DNA from: JBEIJQ01 sp040380145
GTDB lineage: Bacteria; Bacteroidota; Bacteroidia; Chitinophagales; Saprospiraceae
Assembly: GCA_040380145.1 (NCBI GenBank)
Contig: JBEIJQ010000007.1
Location: 1-40,049 of the forward strand
Length of the DNA stretch: 40,049 nt
Reading direction: 5' to 3'
Position numbers and translations under genes: made by a program. Each line of letters begins with the position of its first letter. Positions within the stretch are counted from its first letter, which is position 1. Below the pieces are notes generated by a model, which had not been told where the DNA came from, ran no database searches, and was given only the letters and a program-made list of their open reading frames with translations. This document shows positions 32,594 through 40,049 of this stretch, piece by piece.

Positions 32594-33739
32594 TCACTTC
32601 TTTTTTTTCTTCGAATATCCCTTGATCGCCAGAGGGATCCAGCCAATGATCGGAATGTAGTAGCACAGAGCGATCGGGTTGCGCAGCAGCCATAGCAGGC
32701 CGGTGCCCCAACGGATGCGCATGTCCACGCCGGAGCCGTCCCTGACCGGTTGGGCGTACCATTGCCTTTCGAATTCGGTGAACACGATCGGCCACATAAA
32801 TGGCAGGTAGTAGGGAAAGTAGCGTCGGTTTTTCCAAGCTGCGCGAAAAAATTCTCCCCAACGGTAGGGTTTTTGTCCGTGTTCACGCACTGCCCGATCG
32901 AGGTCTTCTTGCATGCACTGCTTGATCCGGTCCCGAATGGCGCGCACCTCCCCATCGGTCAGTTCCCCGTAGGGTTTGTCGAGCCATTCGTAGGGCTTGA
33001 GCCTTCGTCCGCGCACATAGGTCATTTTGGCGGGAAAGGAAAGGTAGAAAGTCCAAGGCTGTAGCAGCACGAGAATGGTGATGGGGCTCAGGGGCAGGAA
33101 GGGCACGCCCAACTTTGAAACGAGGCGGTTGACCCAATCCATACTGTAACTGTATGGGTTGACATATTCTGCGTTGACCGTGGCAAAGGGGACGATATCC
33201 ACTCGGTGCCGGAGGCTCATCCTTACGAAGGAAGTGGCGAAACGCTGGAGGCGGTATCGGCGGTTGAAGCCCTTGCCGATGCCCGGCACCCCCTCGGGAT
33301 AGACGAGGAGATTGCCCTCGGGATATTCCATCAGGGTTTGGAAATTCAGGAAAGTGGCGTCTATGCCTCCGCACATTTTCCAAGCGTCGCGCATCATGTA
33401 GGGGTTCATCAAACGCGTCTTGGACAGTGCCGGGGCGGCCAGGGCCCTGAAAAGTTTGTCGGTTTCGTACCCGAACCTGCGGAAGATCCCACAGCCGAAA
33501 ACGATGGCGTCCCACGGAAAGGCCATTCCCGAGTGGTTGCTGGCCAAGATGGCCGGTCGATCGGGCCGATTGCGTTCGATGGGCTCGTCGAAGCCGACGA
33601 AGACCGGTCGGAAGTAAGTGGGGTTGATGAATTTTTCGAGCACCCGGTCGTTGAGGGTACGCACGAACGCCAAGCTGAAATGCTCGTGAAAAATCTTTTT
33701 GTTGGCCTCGATTTCCGCGCGGGGGTACGAACGGCTCAT
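32594..33739 (-). CDS. PlsC-like lysophospholipid acyltransferase family protein
   Basis: 381 aa. The acyltransferase block NHSGMAFPWDA (residues about 68-78) has the catalytic His but Asp is seven residues on, where classical PlsC has H-x4-D; related long-spaced forms exist in bacterial acyltransferases of the DGAT-like side. The second motif is YPEGVPGIGKGF. One or two hydrophobic stretches near the C-terminus (WGTGLLWLLRNPIALCYYIPIIGWIPLAI as one region) anchor it in the membrane, and it ends in five Lys. It probably transfers an acyl chain to a lipid; the acceptor is unknown. A T7-G-A6 dyad touches its start codon. The methyltransferase upstream is 84 bases away. Confidence 0.8.
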   Translation of the reverse strand: MSRSYPRAEIEANKKIFHEHFSLAFVRTLNDRVLEKFINPTYFRPVFVGFDEPIERNRPDRPAILASNHSGMAFPWDAIVFGCGIFRRFGYETDKLFRALAAPALSKTRLMNPYMMRDAWKMCGGIDATFLNFQTLMEYPEGNLLVYPEGVPGIGKGFNRRYRLQRFATSFVRMSLRHRVDIVPFATVNAEYVNPYSYSMDWVNRLVSKLGVPFLPLSPITILVLLQPWTFYLSFPAKMTYVRGRRLKPYEWLDKPYGELTDGEVRAIRDRIKQCMQEDLDRAVREHGQKPYRWGEFFRAAWKNRRYFPYYLPFMWPIVFTEFERQWYAQPVRDGSGVDMRIRWGTGLLWLLRNPIALCYYIPIIGWIPLAIKGYSKKKKK

Positions 33740-33741
33740 GG

Positions 33742-33755
33742 TTTTTTTGAAAAAA
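33742..33755. repeat. T/A dyad next to the acyltransferase start codon
   Basis: T7-G-A6 on the plus strand, so the minus-strand leader carries TTTTTTC then an A7 run that ends two bases before the ATG at 33739. The A-tract is a good Bacteroidota translation-start environment, and the T-tract could mask it by pairing. Confidence 0.4.
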
Positions 33756-33823
33756 GGGATTCGCCGATGCGTCGAAACGCCCGATACGGGGAAAATGGAC
33801 CCGGCGCGTTGCGCGGGATCTTT

Positions 33824-34558
33824 TCAGGAAATTTTTTCGGCCACGAGAATCAATCGATCGGACTTTTCAGAATCGAACGGCCCCAAAGCATAATCGCCGA
33901 AAGTGGCTCGGATCGTCAGTCCGGCACCGGCGAAGAGCGCCCGGAAATCGTCGGGACCGAAGGCGCGCACCCGTTCTCGGTAACGGTGGAGCTGGCCGTC
34001 GTCGGTGACCTCGATGGATTTCACGAGGTGGCCGTCCACCAGGGCGCGGGCGATGTCGAAACGCAGACTGCCGACATGGATTTCCTCGCGGGGCACCAGG
34101 TTGGCCGCCGCTTTTTCGGCGTTGATGAAATCCAACACGAAAACACCGTGGAGGCGCAATTGCCGGGCCACATTGCGGATCGTGGCGCGGTGTTCGCGCT
34201 CGGTGGCGAAATAGCCGAAACTGGTGAACAGGTTGAAGATCGCGTCGAAGTAATTGGTCCGGAAAAGCCGGCGCATGTCGTGCTCATAGAACGACAGGTG
34301 GTCGGATTCGGCGCGTTTGGCATCGGCGATGCTGTTGGCCGAGATGTCGAGCCCCACGACATCGAAGCCCTTTTCGGCCAGATAGACCGCGTGCCGCCCC
34401 CGGCCGCAGGCCAAGTCGAGAACACGTGCCCCGGGCGGGAGCGACAGATAGCCCAACAGGGCGTCCAAGAAGGCACGGGCCTCGTTTTCGTCCCGTTTTT
34501 TGTACAGGAGCGGATAGTAAGGGGAGTCGAACCAATCGGAGAACCATTCTTTTTCCAT
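33824..34558 (-). CDS. Class I SAM-dependent methyltransferase
   Basis: 244 aa. The Rossmann motif I is VLDLACGRGRHAV (residues about 45-57), followed by VVGLDISANSI, a motif-II-like NYFDAIFNLFTSFGY with no obvious catalytic dyad, and later a beta-rich part that recalls methyltransferases of the type annotated as SAM-dependent class I family. The start is fixed by MEKEWFSDWFDSPYYPLLY, a common N-terminus of this family. The substrate is unknown. The promoter element is so near the ATG that the message is predicted to be leaderless. The stop is 84 bases from the acyltransferase start. Confidence 0.85.
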   Translation of the reverse strand: MEKEWFSDWFDSPYYPLLYKKRDENEARAFLDALLGYLSLPPGARVLDLACGRGRHAVYLAEKGFDVVGLDISANSIADAKRAESDHLSFYEHDMRRLFRTNYFDAIFNLFTSFGYFATEREHRATIRNVARQLRLHGVFVLDFINAEKAAANLVPREEIHVGSLRFDIARALVDGHLVKSIEVTDDGQLHRYRERVRAFGPDDFRALFAGAGLTIRATFGDYALGPFDSEKSDRLILVAEKIS

Positions 34559-34562
34559 GGCA

Positions 34563-34570
34563 CAAAGTTA
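34563..34570 (-). promoter_or_regulatory. -7 promoter element almost touching the methyltransferase start
   Basis: The reverse complement reads TAACTTTG. Only four bases separate it from the ATG at 34558, so transcription should begin at or very near the start codon. Confidence 0.5.
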
Positions 34571-34618
34571 CGCAAAGAAATAAAGCCGCCTTCGGGCCCG
34601 CCCAAAAGCGGAATTGAT

Positions 34619-34626
34619 TACCTTTG
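34619..34626 (+). promoter_or_regulatory. -7 promoter element for glmM operon
   Basis: TACCTTTG, an exact TAnnTTTG match, 77 bases before ATG 34704. The 5' leader includes the T7-C-A7 dyad (34670-34684). Confidence 0.55.
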
Positions 34627-34669
34627 CGCACCTTTTTGAACCCTGGTCCAAAAGGTCTTTTTTACCAGC

Positions 34670-34684
34670 TTTTTTTCAAAAAAA
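34670..34684. repeat. T7-C-A7 dyad in the glmM leader
   Basis: TTTTTTTCAAAAAAA, a perfect 15-base palindrome with odd centre, 19 bases before the start codon and downstream of the predicted transcription start, so it is in the mRNA. Confidence 0.45.
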
Positions 34685-34703
34685 TTCCGTTCGACGAACG
34701 ATC

Positions 34704-36092
34704 ATGACGCTGATCAAATCCATCTCAGGGACGCGCGGCACCGTTGGGGGCCGCCCCGGCAACAACCTGACCGCCCAAGACCTGGCCGAAGCCACGGCCG
34801 CTTTTGCCCAATGGGTGAAAAACACAACCGGGTCGAAAACGATCGTTTTGGGGCGCGATGCCCGCATCTCCGGTCCGTTGGTCTCCCAAGTGGTCACGGG
34901 CACACTCGGTCTGATGGGAATGGACGTGGTGGACCTAGGGCTTTCGACCACTCCGACCGTCGAAATGGCCGTTCCGAGGGAAGGCGCCGGGGGAGGTATC
35001 ATCCTGACCGCCAGCCACAACCCCAAGCAGTGGAACGCCCTGAAGTTCCTCAACGCCAAAGGAGAGTTCATTTCCGCCGAGGACGGTGCGGAAATTCTCC
35101 GGCTTGTCTCGTCGGGCGAGGTGGAATATGCCTCCGTGGACGATTTGGGCCGCTCGGTGGCCAAAGAAGGTTACATAGAATACCACATCGAACAAATCCT
35201 CGGGCTTTCCCTGGTGAAGGCCGACCTTGTCCGTGCAAAGCAGTACCGGGTGGTGGTGGATTGCGTGAACTCCACCGGCGCCATTTCTATCGTCCCCCTG
35301 CTTCAAAAACTCGGGTGCGAAGTCATCGTCCTGCACGGCGACCTGAGCGGGCGTTTTGCCCACAACCCCGAGCCTTTGCCGGAGCACCTCTCCGAACTTT
35401 CCCGGGCGGTGGTTTTCCACAAGGCGCACATCGGGGTGGCCGTGGACCCCGATGTGGACCGCCTCGCGCTGGTGTGCGAGGACGGAGAGATGTTCGGAGA
35501 GGAATACACCTTGGTGGCGGTGGCGGATTATGTTTTGCGCCAGCACAAAGGCAACACCGTTTCCAACCTGTCATCCAGTGTGGCCTTGCGCAAAGTGACC
35601 GAATCGCACGGCTGCGGTTATTCGGCGGCCGCAGTGGGCGAAGTGAACGTGGTGGTCGAGATGAAGCGCACCGACGCGGTGATCGGCGGCGAAGGCAACG
35701 GCGGCATCATCCTTCCCGAACTGCACTACGGCCGGGACGCGCTGGTCGGACTGGCGATTTTCCTGTCCCACTTGGCAGAATTGGGCAACCCGGTCTCGGT
35801 GCTGCGCCGGCAGTACCCGAATTTTTTCATTTCGAAAAACAAGATCACCCTTCCGGAAAACCTGGATCCCGGGCAGATTATCGGAAAAATAAAGGAAAAA
35901 TATGCCCGGCAGCCACAGAACACCGTGGACGGCCTGAAGCTCTTTTTCGACGGTGACGATTGGATCCACCTCCGCCAATCCAACACCGAGCCCATCATCC
36001 GGATCTACGCGGAATCCACCTCTGCCGTGACGGCCGAAAACCTTGCCGAAAAGATCAAACGCGACATCAGCGAAATCATCCGCGGCAACTGA
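34704..36092 (+). CDS. glmM: Phosphoglucosamine mutase
   Basis: 462 aa from ATG 34704 (the longer frame to 34614 would cover the promoter). It interconverts glucosamine-6-phosphate and glucosamine-1-phosphate for peptidoglycan and LPS precursors. The catalytic serine loop is TASHNPKQWNALK, the metal loop DPDVDRLAL, the sugar-binding loop GEGNGGI and the phosphate-binding loop RQSNTEPIIRIYAES. GEGNGGI is the form typical of Bacteroidota and archaeal-like enzymes rather than the E. coli one, so a hexose mutase role cannot be fully excluded. Start of an operon: the next gene begins 22 bases after the stop. Confidence 0.93.
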   Translation: MTLIKSISGTRGTVGGRPGNNLTAQDLAEATAAFAQWVKNTTGSKTIVLGRDARISGPLVSQVVTGTLGLMGMDVVDLGLSTTPTVEMAVPREGAGGGIILTASHNPKQWNALKFLNAKGEFISAEDGAEILRLVSSGEVEYASVDDLGRSVAKEGYIEYHIEQILGLSLVKADLVRAKQYRVVVDCVNSTGAISIVPLLQKLGCEVIVLHGDLSGRFAHNPEPLPEHLSELSRAVVFHKAHIGVAVDPDVDRLALVCEDGEMFGEEYTLVAVADYVLRQHKGNTVSNLSSSVALRKVTESHGCGYSAAAVGEVNVVVEMKRTDAVIGGEGNGGIILPELHYGRDALVGLAIFLSHLAELGNPVSVLRRQYPNFFISKNKITLPENLDPGQIIGKIKEKYARQPQNTVDGLKLFFDGDDWIHLRQSNTEPIIRIYAESTSAVTAENLAEKIKRDISEIIRGN

Positions 36093-36114
36093 CCCGCACC
36101 TCTTCCCCATCGAC

Positions 36115-38574
36115 ATGGCCCTTTTGCGCAGATATGCCTTTGTGTTTGTACTGCTGCTGACGGCGGCCTGGGTAATGGTATTGGATCGGCCCATCCAACA
36201 AAAGGGCTTGACGATCGCTGCCCTGTCGAAGTTTTTCTCTCCCTTCGTTGGATTTTGGGCCAACGAAGAGGCCCGCTTGCCCAATTACCCCGTCAATATC
36301 CCCACCGGTCGGCTCAAGCAACCGGCCAAGGTGGTGTACGACTCCCTGTTGGTACCGCACATTTATGCGCAAAACCTCGAGGACGCGGCTTATGTGCAGG
36401 GATATGTGCTGGCGCAACAACGCCTGTGGCAGATGGACTTCATCGCGCGGGCCTCGGCCGGACGCCTGTCCGAGATACTGGGTCGGGGTAAAGACGACGC
36501 CATCCTGAAATACGACCTTGAAATGCGCCGTTCGGGCATGGGGTTCGCGGCCCAAAACGCCCTCCAAGCCTGGCAGGAAAGTCCCGAAACCATGCCGATC
36601 GTTCAGGCTTTCACCGACGGTGTGAACGCTTATCTCAGTTACCTGACCCCAAAGGACTATCCCGTCGAGTTCAAGTTCCTCGACTACGAGCCCCAGCGGT
36701 GGGACCCGCTCAAATCCGCCTATGTGCTCAAGTACATGGCCCGTGACCTCGTTTGGGACGAACGGGACATCGAAAATACCAATGCACGAAAAATATTCGG
36801 GCCCGAGCTGTTCGACTACCTGTATCCGGAGCACTTTCGTGGACAATCGCCCGTGGTGCCCGACACCGCATGGGATTTCAATCCTTCCAAAACGTTCGTG
36901 CCGCCTCACTTGGGCCGACCCGAGGATTTGATCTCCTATCGATCCGAACATCGTACCGACGAGGGTTGGGGCAGCAACAACTGGGTGCTCTCCGGTCAGC
37001 GCACGCTCAGCGGACACCCGATCCTGTGCAACGACCCCCACCTGTCGCTCAACCTTCCCTCCATCTGGTTCCTCGTCCACATCGTGACTCCGGAAACCAA
37101 CGTGTTCGGGGTTTGCATCCCCGGGGCCCCGGGCGTCATCATCGGCTTCAACGAGAACATCGCGTGGGGCGTGACCAACGCATCGCACGACGTGAAAGAC
37201 TGGTACAAGATCCAATGGGCCGATGCAGAACGGAGCGCGTACAAAATCGACAGTATCTACAAGAAGCCGACCCTGATCATCGAAACGATCAACATAAGGG
37301 GCGAGGCGACGGTGTACGATACCGTACGCTACACGGAATGGGGGCCGGTGGTCTGCACCGACCCCAGCGACCCTCGGCATGATTTGGCCTTGCGTTGGTT
37401 GGCGCACGACAAGTCCAACGAGGCCCTCACCTTTCTGAAGCTCAACACGGCCAAAAATTACCAAGACTATCTGGACGCCCTTCAGCACTACACCACCCCT
37501 GCTCAAAACTTTGCTTTCGCCTCCCGCACGGGCGACATCGCGCTTTGGGTAAAGGGCCTTTTTCCGTTGCGCTACCCACAACAGGGCCGATTCGTGCAGG
37601 ACGGTTCCCTTTCCGAAAACTATTGGCAGGGCTTCATTCCCAACGAACATGCGCCCCACCAAGTCAATCCTCAAAGGGGCTGGTGCAGCTCGGCAAACCA
37701 GCATTCCACGGGTCCCGACTACCCTTATTATTACCTCGGCCGTTTCGATGCCCACCGAGGCCGTTACATAAACGAGCGATTGGCCGACATCGATCGGGCC
37801 ACCATCGCCGAAATGATGGACCTGCAAAACGACGATTACAGCATCAAGGCACGCCAGTTTATGCCCGTTTTCCTGCAACATGTACAGGAAAAGCAGCTCG
37901 ATACCCTCCAACGCGGCTGGCTCCGCGATCTCAAGCGATGGAAATACCGGTACGACACGGAAGATGCAATGCCGGTTTTTTTCAAACTGTGGTTCGACAA
38001 GACCAAAAGTTTGGCCTTCGACGAAATGCAGCGCTCGGATTATCCCTTGCCCATGCCCGAAGATTGGGCTTTTTTGCAGATGTTGATCCAAGCCCCCTAC
38101 CACGATATTTTCGACATCAAAAGCACTCCCGCCCAAGAAAGCGCTCTTCAAATCCTGACGAACAGCTGGAAAGAAACCGTTGATGAAGTCTCGGCGTGGC
38201 AAGAAAAACACCCCCGTACTCCGATCACGTGGCCAGGCCAACAGGAACACGCGGCCCGTCATCTGCTGCCCGGACTGAAGGGATTCTCCGTTACCCTTTG
38301 GGCTCCGGGCGACAAATCCGCCCCCAACGCGTTGGGCACTACACTCGGGGCGCGTCCGCGCACTTCCGGTCCGTCTTGGCGGATGATCGTTGACCTTTCT
38401 CCCGAAGGCAAAGCCTGGGGCGTTTTTCCGGGCGGTCAGTCCGGCAATCCGGGCAGCCCTTATTACGCCAATTTCGTGGATGCTTGGAGTTCCGGAAACT
38501 ATTATGAACTGGACCTTTGGAAAAGCGAAGCGGAAGCAGTCAAGGAAGCCCTTTGCACCATATCCTTTTTTTAA
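36115..38574 (+). CDS. Penicillin acylase family (Ntn) hydrolase
   Basis: 819 aa from ATG 36115. An N-terminal hydrophobic helix (about residues 5-20) marks export or anchoring. Precursors of this family are cut into alpha and beta chains; the beta chain begins at the Ser of GWGSNNWVLSGQR (the Ser at about residue 288), which is the nucleophile. YDSLLVPHIYAQNLEDAAY and QGYVLAQQRLWQMDFIAR near the N-terminus and ILCNDPHLSLNLPS after the cut are family blocks. Members hydrolyse amide bonds in penicillins, acyl-homoserine lactones or other acylated amines; the substrate cannot be told. It is second in the glmM operon. Confidence 0.92.
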   Translation: MALLRRYAFVFVLLLTAAWVMVLDRPIQQKGLTIAALSKFFSPFVGFWANEEARLPNYPVNIPTGRLKQPAKVVYDSLLVPHIYAQNLEDAAYVQGYVLAQQRLWQMDFIARASAGRLSEILGRGKDDAILKYDLEMRRSGMGFAAQNALQAWQESPETMPIVQAFTDGVNAYLSYLTPKDYPVEFKFLDYEPQRWDPLKSAYVLKYMARDLVWDERDIENTNARKIFGPELFDYLYPEHFRGQSPVVPDTAWDFNPSKTFVPPHLGRPEDLISYRSEHRTDEGWGSNNWVLSGQRTLSGHPILCNDPHLSLNLPSIWFLVHIVTPETNVFGVCIPGAPGVIIGFNENIAWGVTNASHDVKDWYKIQWADAERSAYKIDSIYKKPTLIIETINIRGEATVYDTVRYTEWGPVVCTDPSDPRHDLALRWLAHDKSNEALTFLKLNTAKNYQDYLDALQHYTTPAQNFAFASRTGDIALWVKGLFPLRYPQQGRFVQDGSLSENYWQGFIPNEHAPHQVNPQRGWCSSANQHSTGPDYPYYYLGRFDAHRGRYINERLADIDRATIAEMMDLQNDDYSIKARQFMPVFLQHVQEKQLDTLQRGWLRDLKRWKYRYDTEDAMPVFFKLWFDKTKSLAFDEMQRSDYPLPMPEDWAFLQMLIQAPYHDIFDIKSTPAQESALQILTNSWKETVDEVSAWQEKHPRTPITWPGQQEHAARHLLPGLKGFSVTLWAPGDKSAPNALGTTLGARPRTSGPSWRMIVDLSPEGKAWGVFPGGQSGNPGSPYYANFVDAWSSGNYYELDLWKSEAEAVKEALCTISFF

Positions 38575-38580
38575 AAGCCC

Positions 38581-38964
38581 ATGAAAGTTCTTGCCACAGT
38601 ACTGCTGGTCTCTATTCCGGCCTATCTACTGCAGTTTTACCTGCCTTGGTGGAGCCTGTCCGTTTGGGCGGGATTGGTCGGCTTCATGCTCAATCAGAAA
38701 AACGCTTGGGGATTTTTGGGAGGCCTGCTGGGCGGAGCACTGCTTTGGGGCGGATTTGCCGCCTACCATATTTTTCAAGGCGAGGGATATATGACCCATC
38801 GAATGGCCATGAACTTTGGTGTCCCATCTTTTGTGCTATGGTTGGCCACCGCAATGATCGGTGGAATCACGGCCGGTCTTGGCCTGCTTTCGGGCAGACT
38901 TTTGCGCCAGTTTCTGGACGACTCCTTCCAAAGGAAAAAATCGTCCACCGCCCCGAATGCTTGA
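38581..38964 (+). CDS. Small membrane protein of unknown function
   Basis: 127 aa, 6 bases after the acylase stop and 14 bases before prmC. Four hydrophobic stretches (about residues 5-22, 28-38, 43-62 and 80-104) with a cytoplasmic-looking basic tail (RKKSSTAPNA). No motif is recognised. Similar small helical proteins occur next to prmC or the acylase in related genomes only as far as I can guess; this is not confirmed. Confidence 0.7.
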   Translation: MKVLATVLLVSIPAYLLQFYLPWWSLSVWAGLVGFMLNQKNAWGFLGGLLGGALLWGGFAAYHIFQGEGYMTHRMAMNFGVPSFVLWLATAMIGGITAGLGLLSGRLLRQFLDDSFQRKKSSTAPNA

Positions 38965-38978
38965 CCCCCTCTTTGCCC

Positions 38979-39815
38979 ATGAACACCCTCGAAAAGCTGG
39001 CCGAGGAACTGCTGACGCTGTACGACGAAAGAGAGGCCAATACGATAGCTCGTTGGGCCGCTGAGGATATTTTGGGCAAAGAAACGGAATATATCCCTCC
39101 ATATCTCCTCGAACTTTGGCAATCGGCACGGATGCGGCTTTTGAACGGAGAGCCACTGGCCTATGTGACCGGAAAATCGAATTTTTACGGTTTCGATTTT
39201 TCGGTTTCTCCGGATGTGCTGGTTCCTCGGCCCGAAACAGAGGAACTCGTGCACTGGGTTTTTTCAGACTGGAAGAAAAGTGTCGCCCCGAAAATAATGG
39301 ATGTGGGCACCGGCAGCGGCTGTATTGCCGTCACCTTGCAAAAATTGATGCCCCACGCATTCGTTACTGCCGTTGACAAATGCGAAAAAGCGCTGGCCGT
39401 AGCCCAACAAAACGCCGAAAAACTCAAGGCCGGAGTGACCTTACTGCAACTTGATTTTCTGAATTCCTCTTTGCCGGAAATGCAGGACGTCATTGTGAGC
39501 AATCCCCCTTACATAGATCCGGAAACGGAACGAAAGGAGATTTCTCCTCAAGTCATGCAACACGAGCCCCACCTGGCCCTGTTTTCACCACCACATGACC
39601 CACTGGCATTCTACCGAAAACTTGCCGAAGAAGCCCAGGAAAAACTGCTTCCAGGTGGCGCGCTGTACGCCGAAATGAACGCAATGCGAGCCTTGGAAAC
39701 CGCTGATTTGTTTGCTCGGGCTGGATTCGTCGTTGAAATCCGAAAAGATTTGAGCGGAAAAGATCGGATGATCAAATGTCGCAAAGCCGATGAAGGCCAG
39801 ACCGGCTGTCGATAA
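38979..39815 (+). CDS. prmC: Peptide chain release factor N5-glutamine methyltransferase
   Basis: 278 aa from ATG 38979; the frame is open upstream but overlaps the membrane protein. It methylates the Gln of the GGQ motif in release factors. The N-terminal helical domain includes RLLNGEPLAYVTG. The SAM motif I is MDVGTGSGCIAVTL and the catalytic motif is VSNPPYI. The PETEELVHW strand precedes motif I. Length is normal. It closes the glmM operon, with a terminator about 90 bases downstream. Confidence 0.95.
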   Translation: MNTLEKLAEELLTLYDEREANTIARWAAEDILGKETEYIPPYLLELWQSARMRLLNGEPLAYVTGKSNFYGFDFSVSPDVLVPRPETEELVHWVFSDWKKSVAPKIMDVGTGSGCIAVTLQKLMPHAFVTAVDKCEKALAVAQQNAEKLKAGVTLLQLDFLNSSLPEMQDVIVSNPPYIDPETERKEISPQVMQHEPHLALFSPPHDPLAFYRKLAEEAQEKLLPGGALYAEMNAMRALETADLFARAGFVVEIRKDLSGKDRMIKCRKADEGQTGCR

Positions 39816-39904
39816 AACCCACAAACAGATCGGCCGTCAGACCAATTGTTCCGGACTTTGCGGTTCAGGCAGATTTTATCCCAAAATTGTCATTGGAAAA
39901 AATC

Positions 39905-39930
39905 TCTAATGGACGCCATTAGGAATTTTT
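39905..39930. terminator. Bidirectional terminator after prmC
   Basis: CTAATGG-ACG-CCATTAG, a 7-bp stem extended by a G-U pair, followed on the plus strand by GAATTTTTATTT and preceded by an A6 run, so it works on both strands. This suggests that a minus-strand gene ends shortly to the right. Confidence 0.65.
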
Positions 39931-39968
39931 ATTTGCAAAAAACTGAAAAACCGTCCATAAAAAACGAT

Positions 39969-40049
39969 TCAGATCATCAAAAATCGAAGATCGACCTGTA
40001 AGGATTTCTTACGGCCCAGCCGGCCTTCGAGAAAATCCCGACAGCGCGG
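39969..40049 (-). CDS. Possible 3' end of a minus-strand gene (26 codons visible)
   Basis: A minus-strand frame without stops runs from the right edge to TGA at 39969, ending with FLMI; the peptide is basic. The bidirectional terminator at 39905 fits a gene ending here. Another minus-strand frame also stays open for 23 codons, so the frame is not certain and no product is assigned. Confidence 0.2.
   Translation of the reverse strand, partial: PRCRDFLEGRLGRKKSLQVDLRFLMI

Noticed and set aside
36076..38262. Long minus-strand open frame opposite the penicillin acylase
   Set aside because: Same reason: low-information composition opposite a well-recognised gene.

Overview
The window looks like a moderately GC-rich chromosome segment from a Bacteroidota species, probably of the Saprospiria/Lewinella type, though the rank is an inference. 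The evidence is a type IX secretion (T9SS) C-terminal sorting domain with SprB-type repeats, an ECF sigma/FecR pair of the Bacteroidota kind with a C-terminal DUF4974-like domain, many short lipoproteins, phosphoglucosamine mutase and LptC of Bacteroidota type, and repeated matches to the Bacteroidota promoter element TAnnTTTG just upstream of genes on both strands (TATCTTTG, TATTTTTG, TACCTTTG, TAACTTTG). No phage, transposase, CRISPR array, rRNA or clear tRNA was seen.

Layout. 1-4.9 kb: 3' end of a large secreted T9SS protein, a strong terminator, a Cys/Met-metabolism PLP enzyme, then on the minus strand an OmpA-domain protein and a lipoprotein. 5.1-8.7 kb: a glutamate-cysteine-ligase-like protein fused to CBS domains, translationally coupled to a UbiA-type prenyltransferase, facing a ybeY / RsbW-type ATPase pair. 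9-12.7 kb: an unknown polytopic membrane protein and a FecA-like TonB-dependent receptor. 12.8-14.4 kb: three tandem paralogous lipoproteins (DUF4878-like) with a conserved four-cysteine block, divergent from a plus-strand run of esterase, PhoD-type phosphatase, pdxH, ECF sigma factor and FecR-type anti-sigma factor (14.5-19.2 kb). 19.2-24.1 kb: rpoN (minus), then phenylalanine hydroxylase, lptC and nadD (plus), convergent with lpxB (minus). 24.2-28 kb: a lipoprotein, then a much more AT-rich stretch around one unrecognised 471-codon gene, a region of hairpins, and another lipoprotein. 28.1-34.6 kb: an orphan FecE-type ABC ATPase, then a minus-strand block (lipocalin-like lipoprotein, 987-aa membrane/TPR protein, PlsC-like acyltransferase, SAM methyltransferase). 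34.7-39.8 kb: a plus-strand operon of glmM, penicillin-acylase-family hydrolase, small membrane protein and prmC, closed by a bidirectional terminator.

Most genes are housekeeping or cell-envelope functions: lipid A and LPS export (lpxB, lptC), amino-sugar supply (glmM), NAD and PLP cofactors (nadD, pdxH), release-factor methylation (prmC) and rRNA maturation (ybeY). The parts least explained by known families are the triple cysteine-motif lipoprotein cluster with its divergent promoter, the 25.3-kb orphan gene with AT-rich structured flanks, the unknown membrane protein at 9 kb, and the recurrent T-tract/A-tract dyads between genes and in leaders. Start codons were moved from the longest open frame wherever a promoter, signal peptide or family length supported a later start; these choices are stated per gene.
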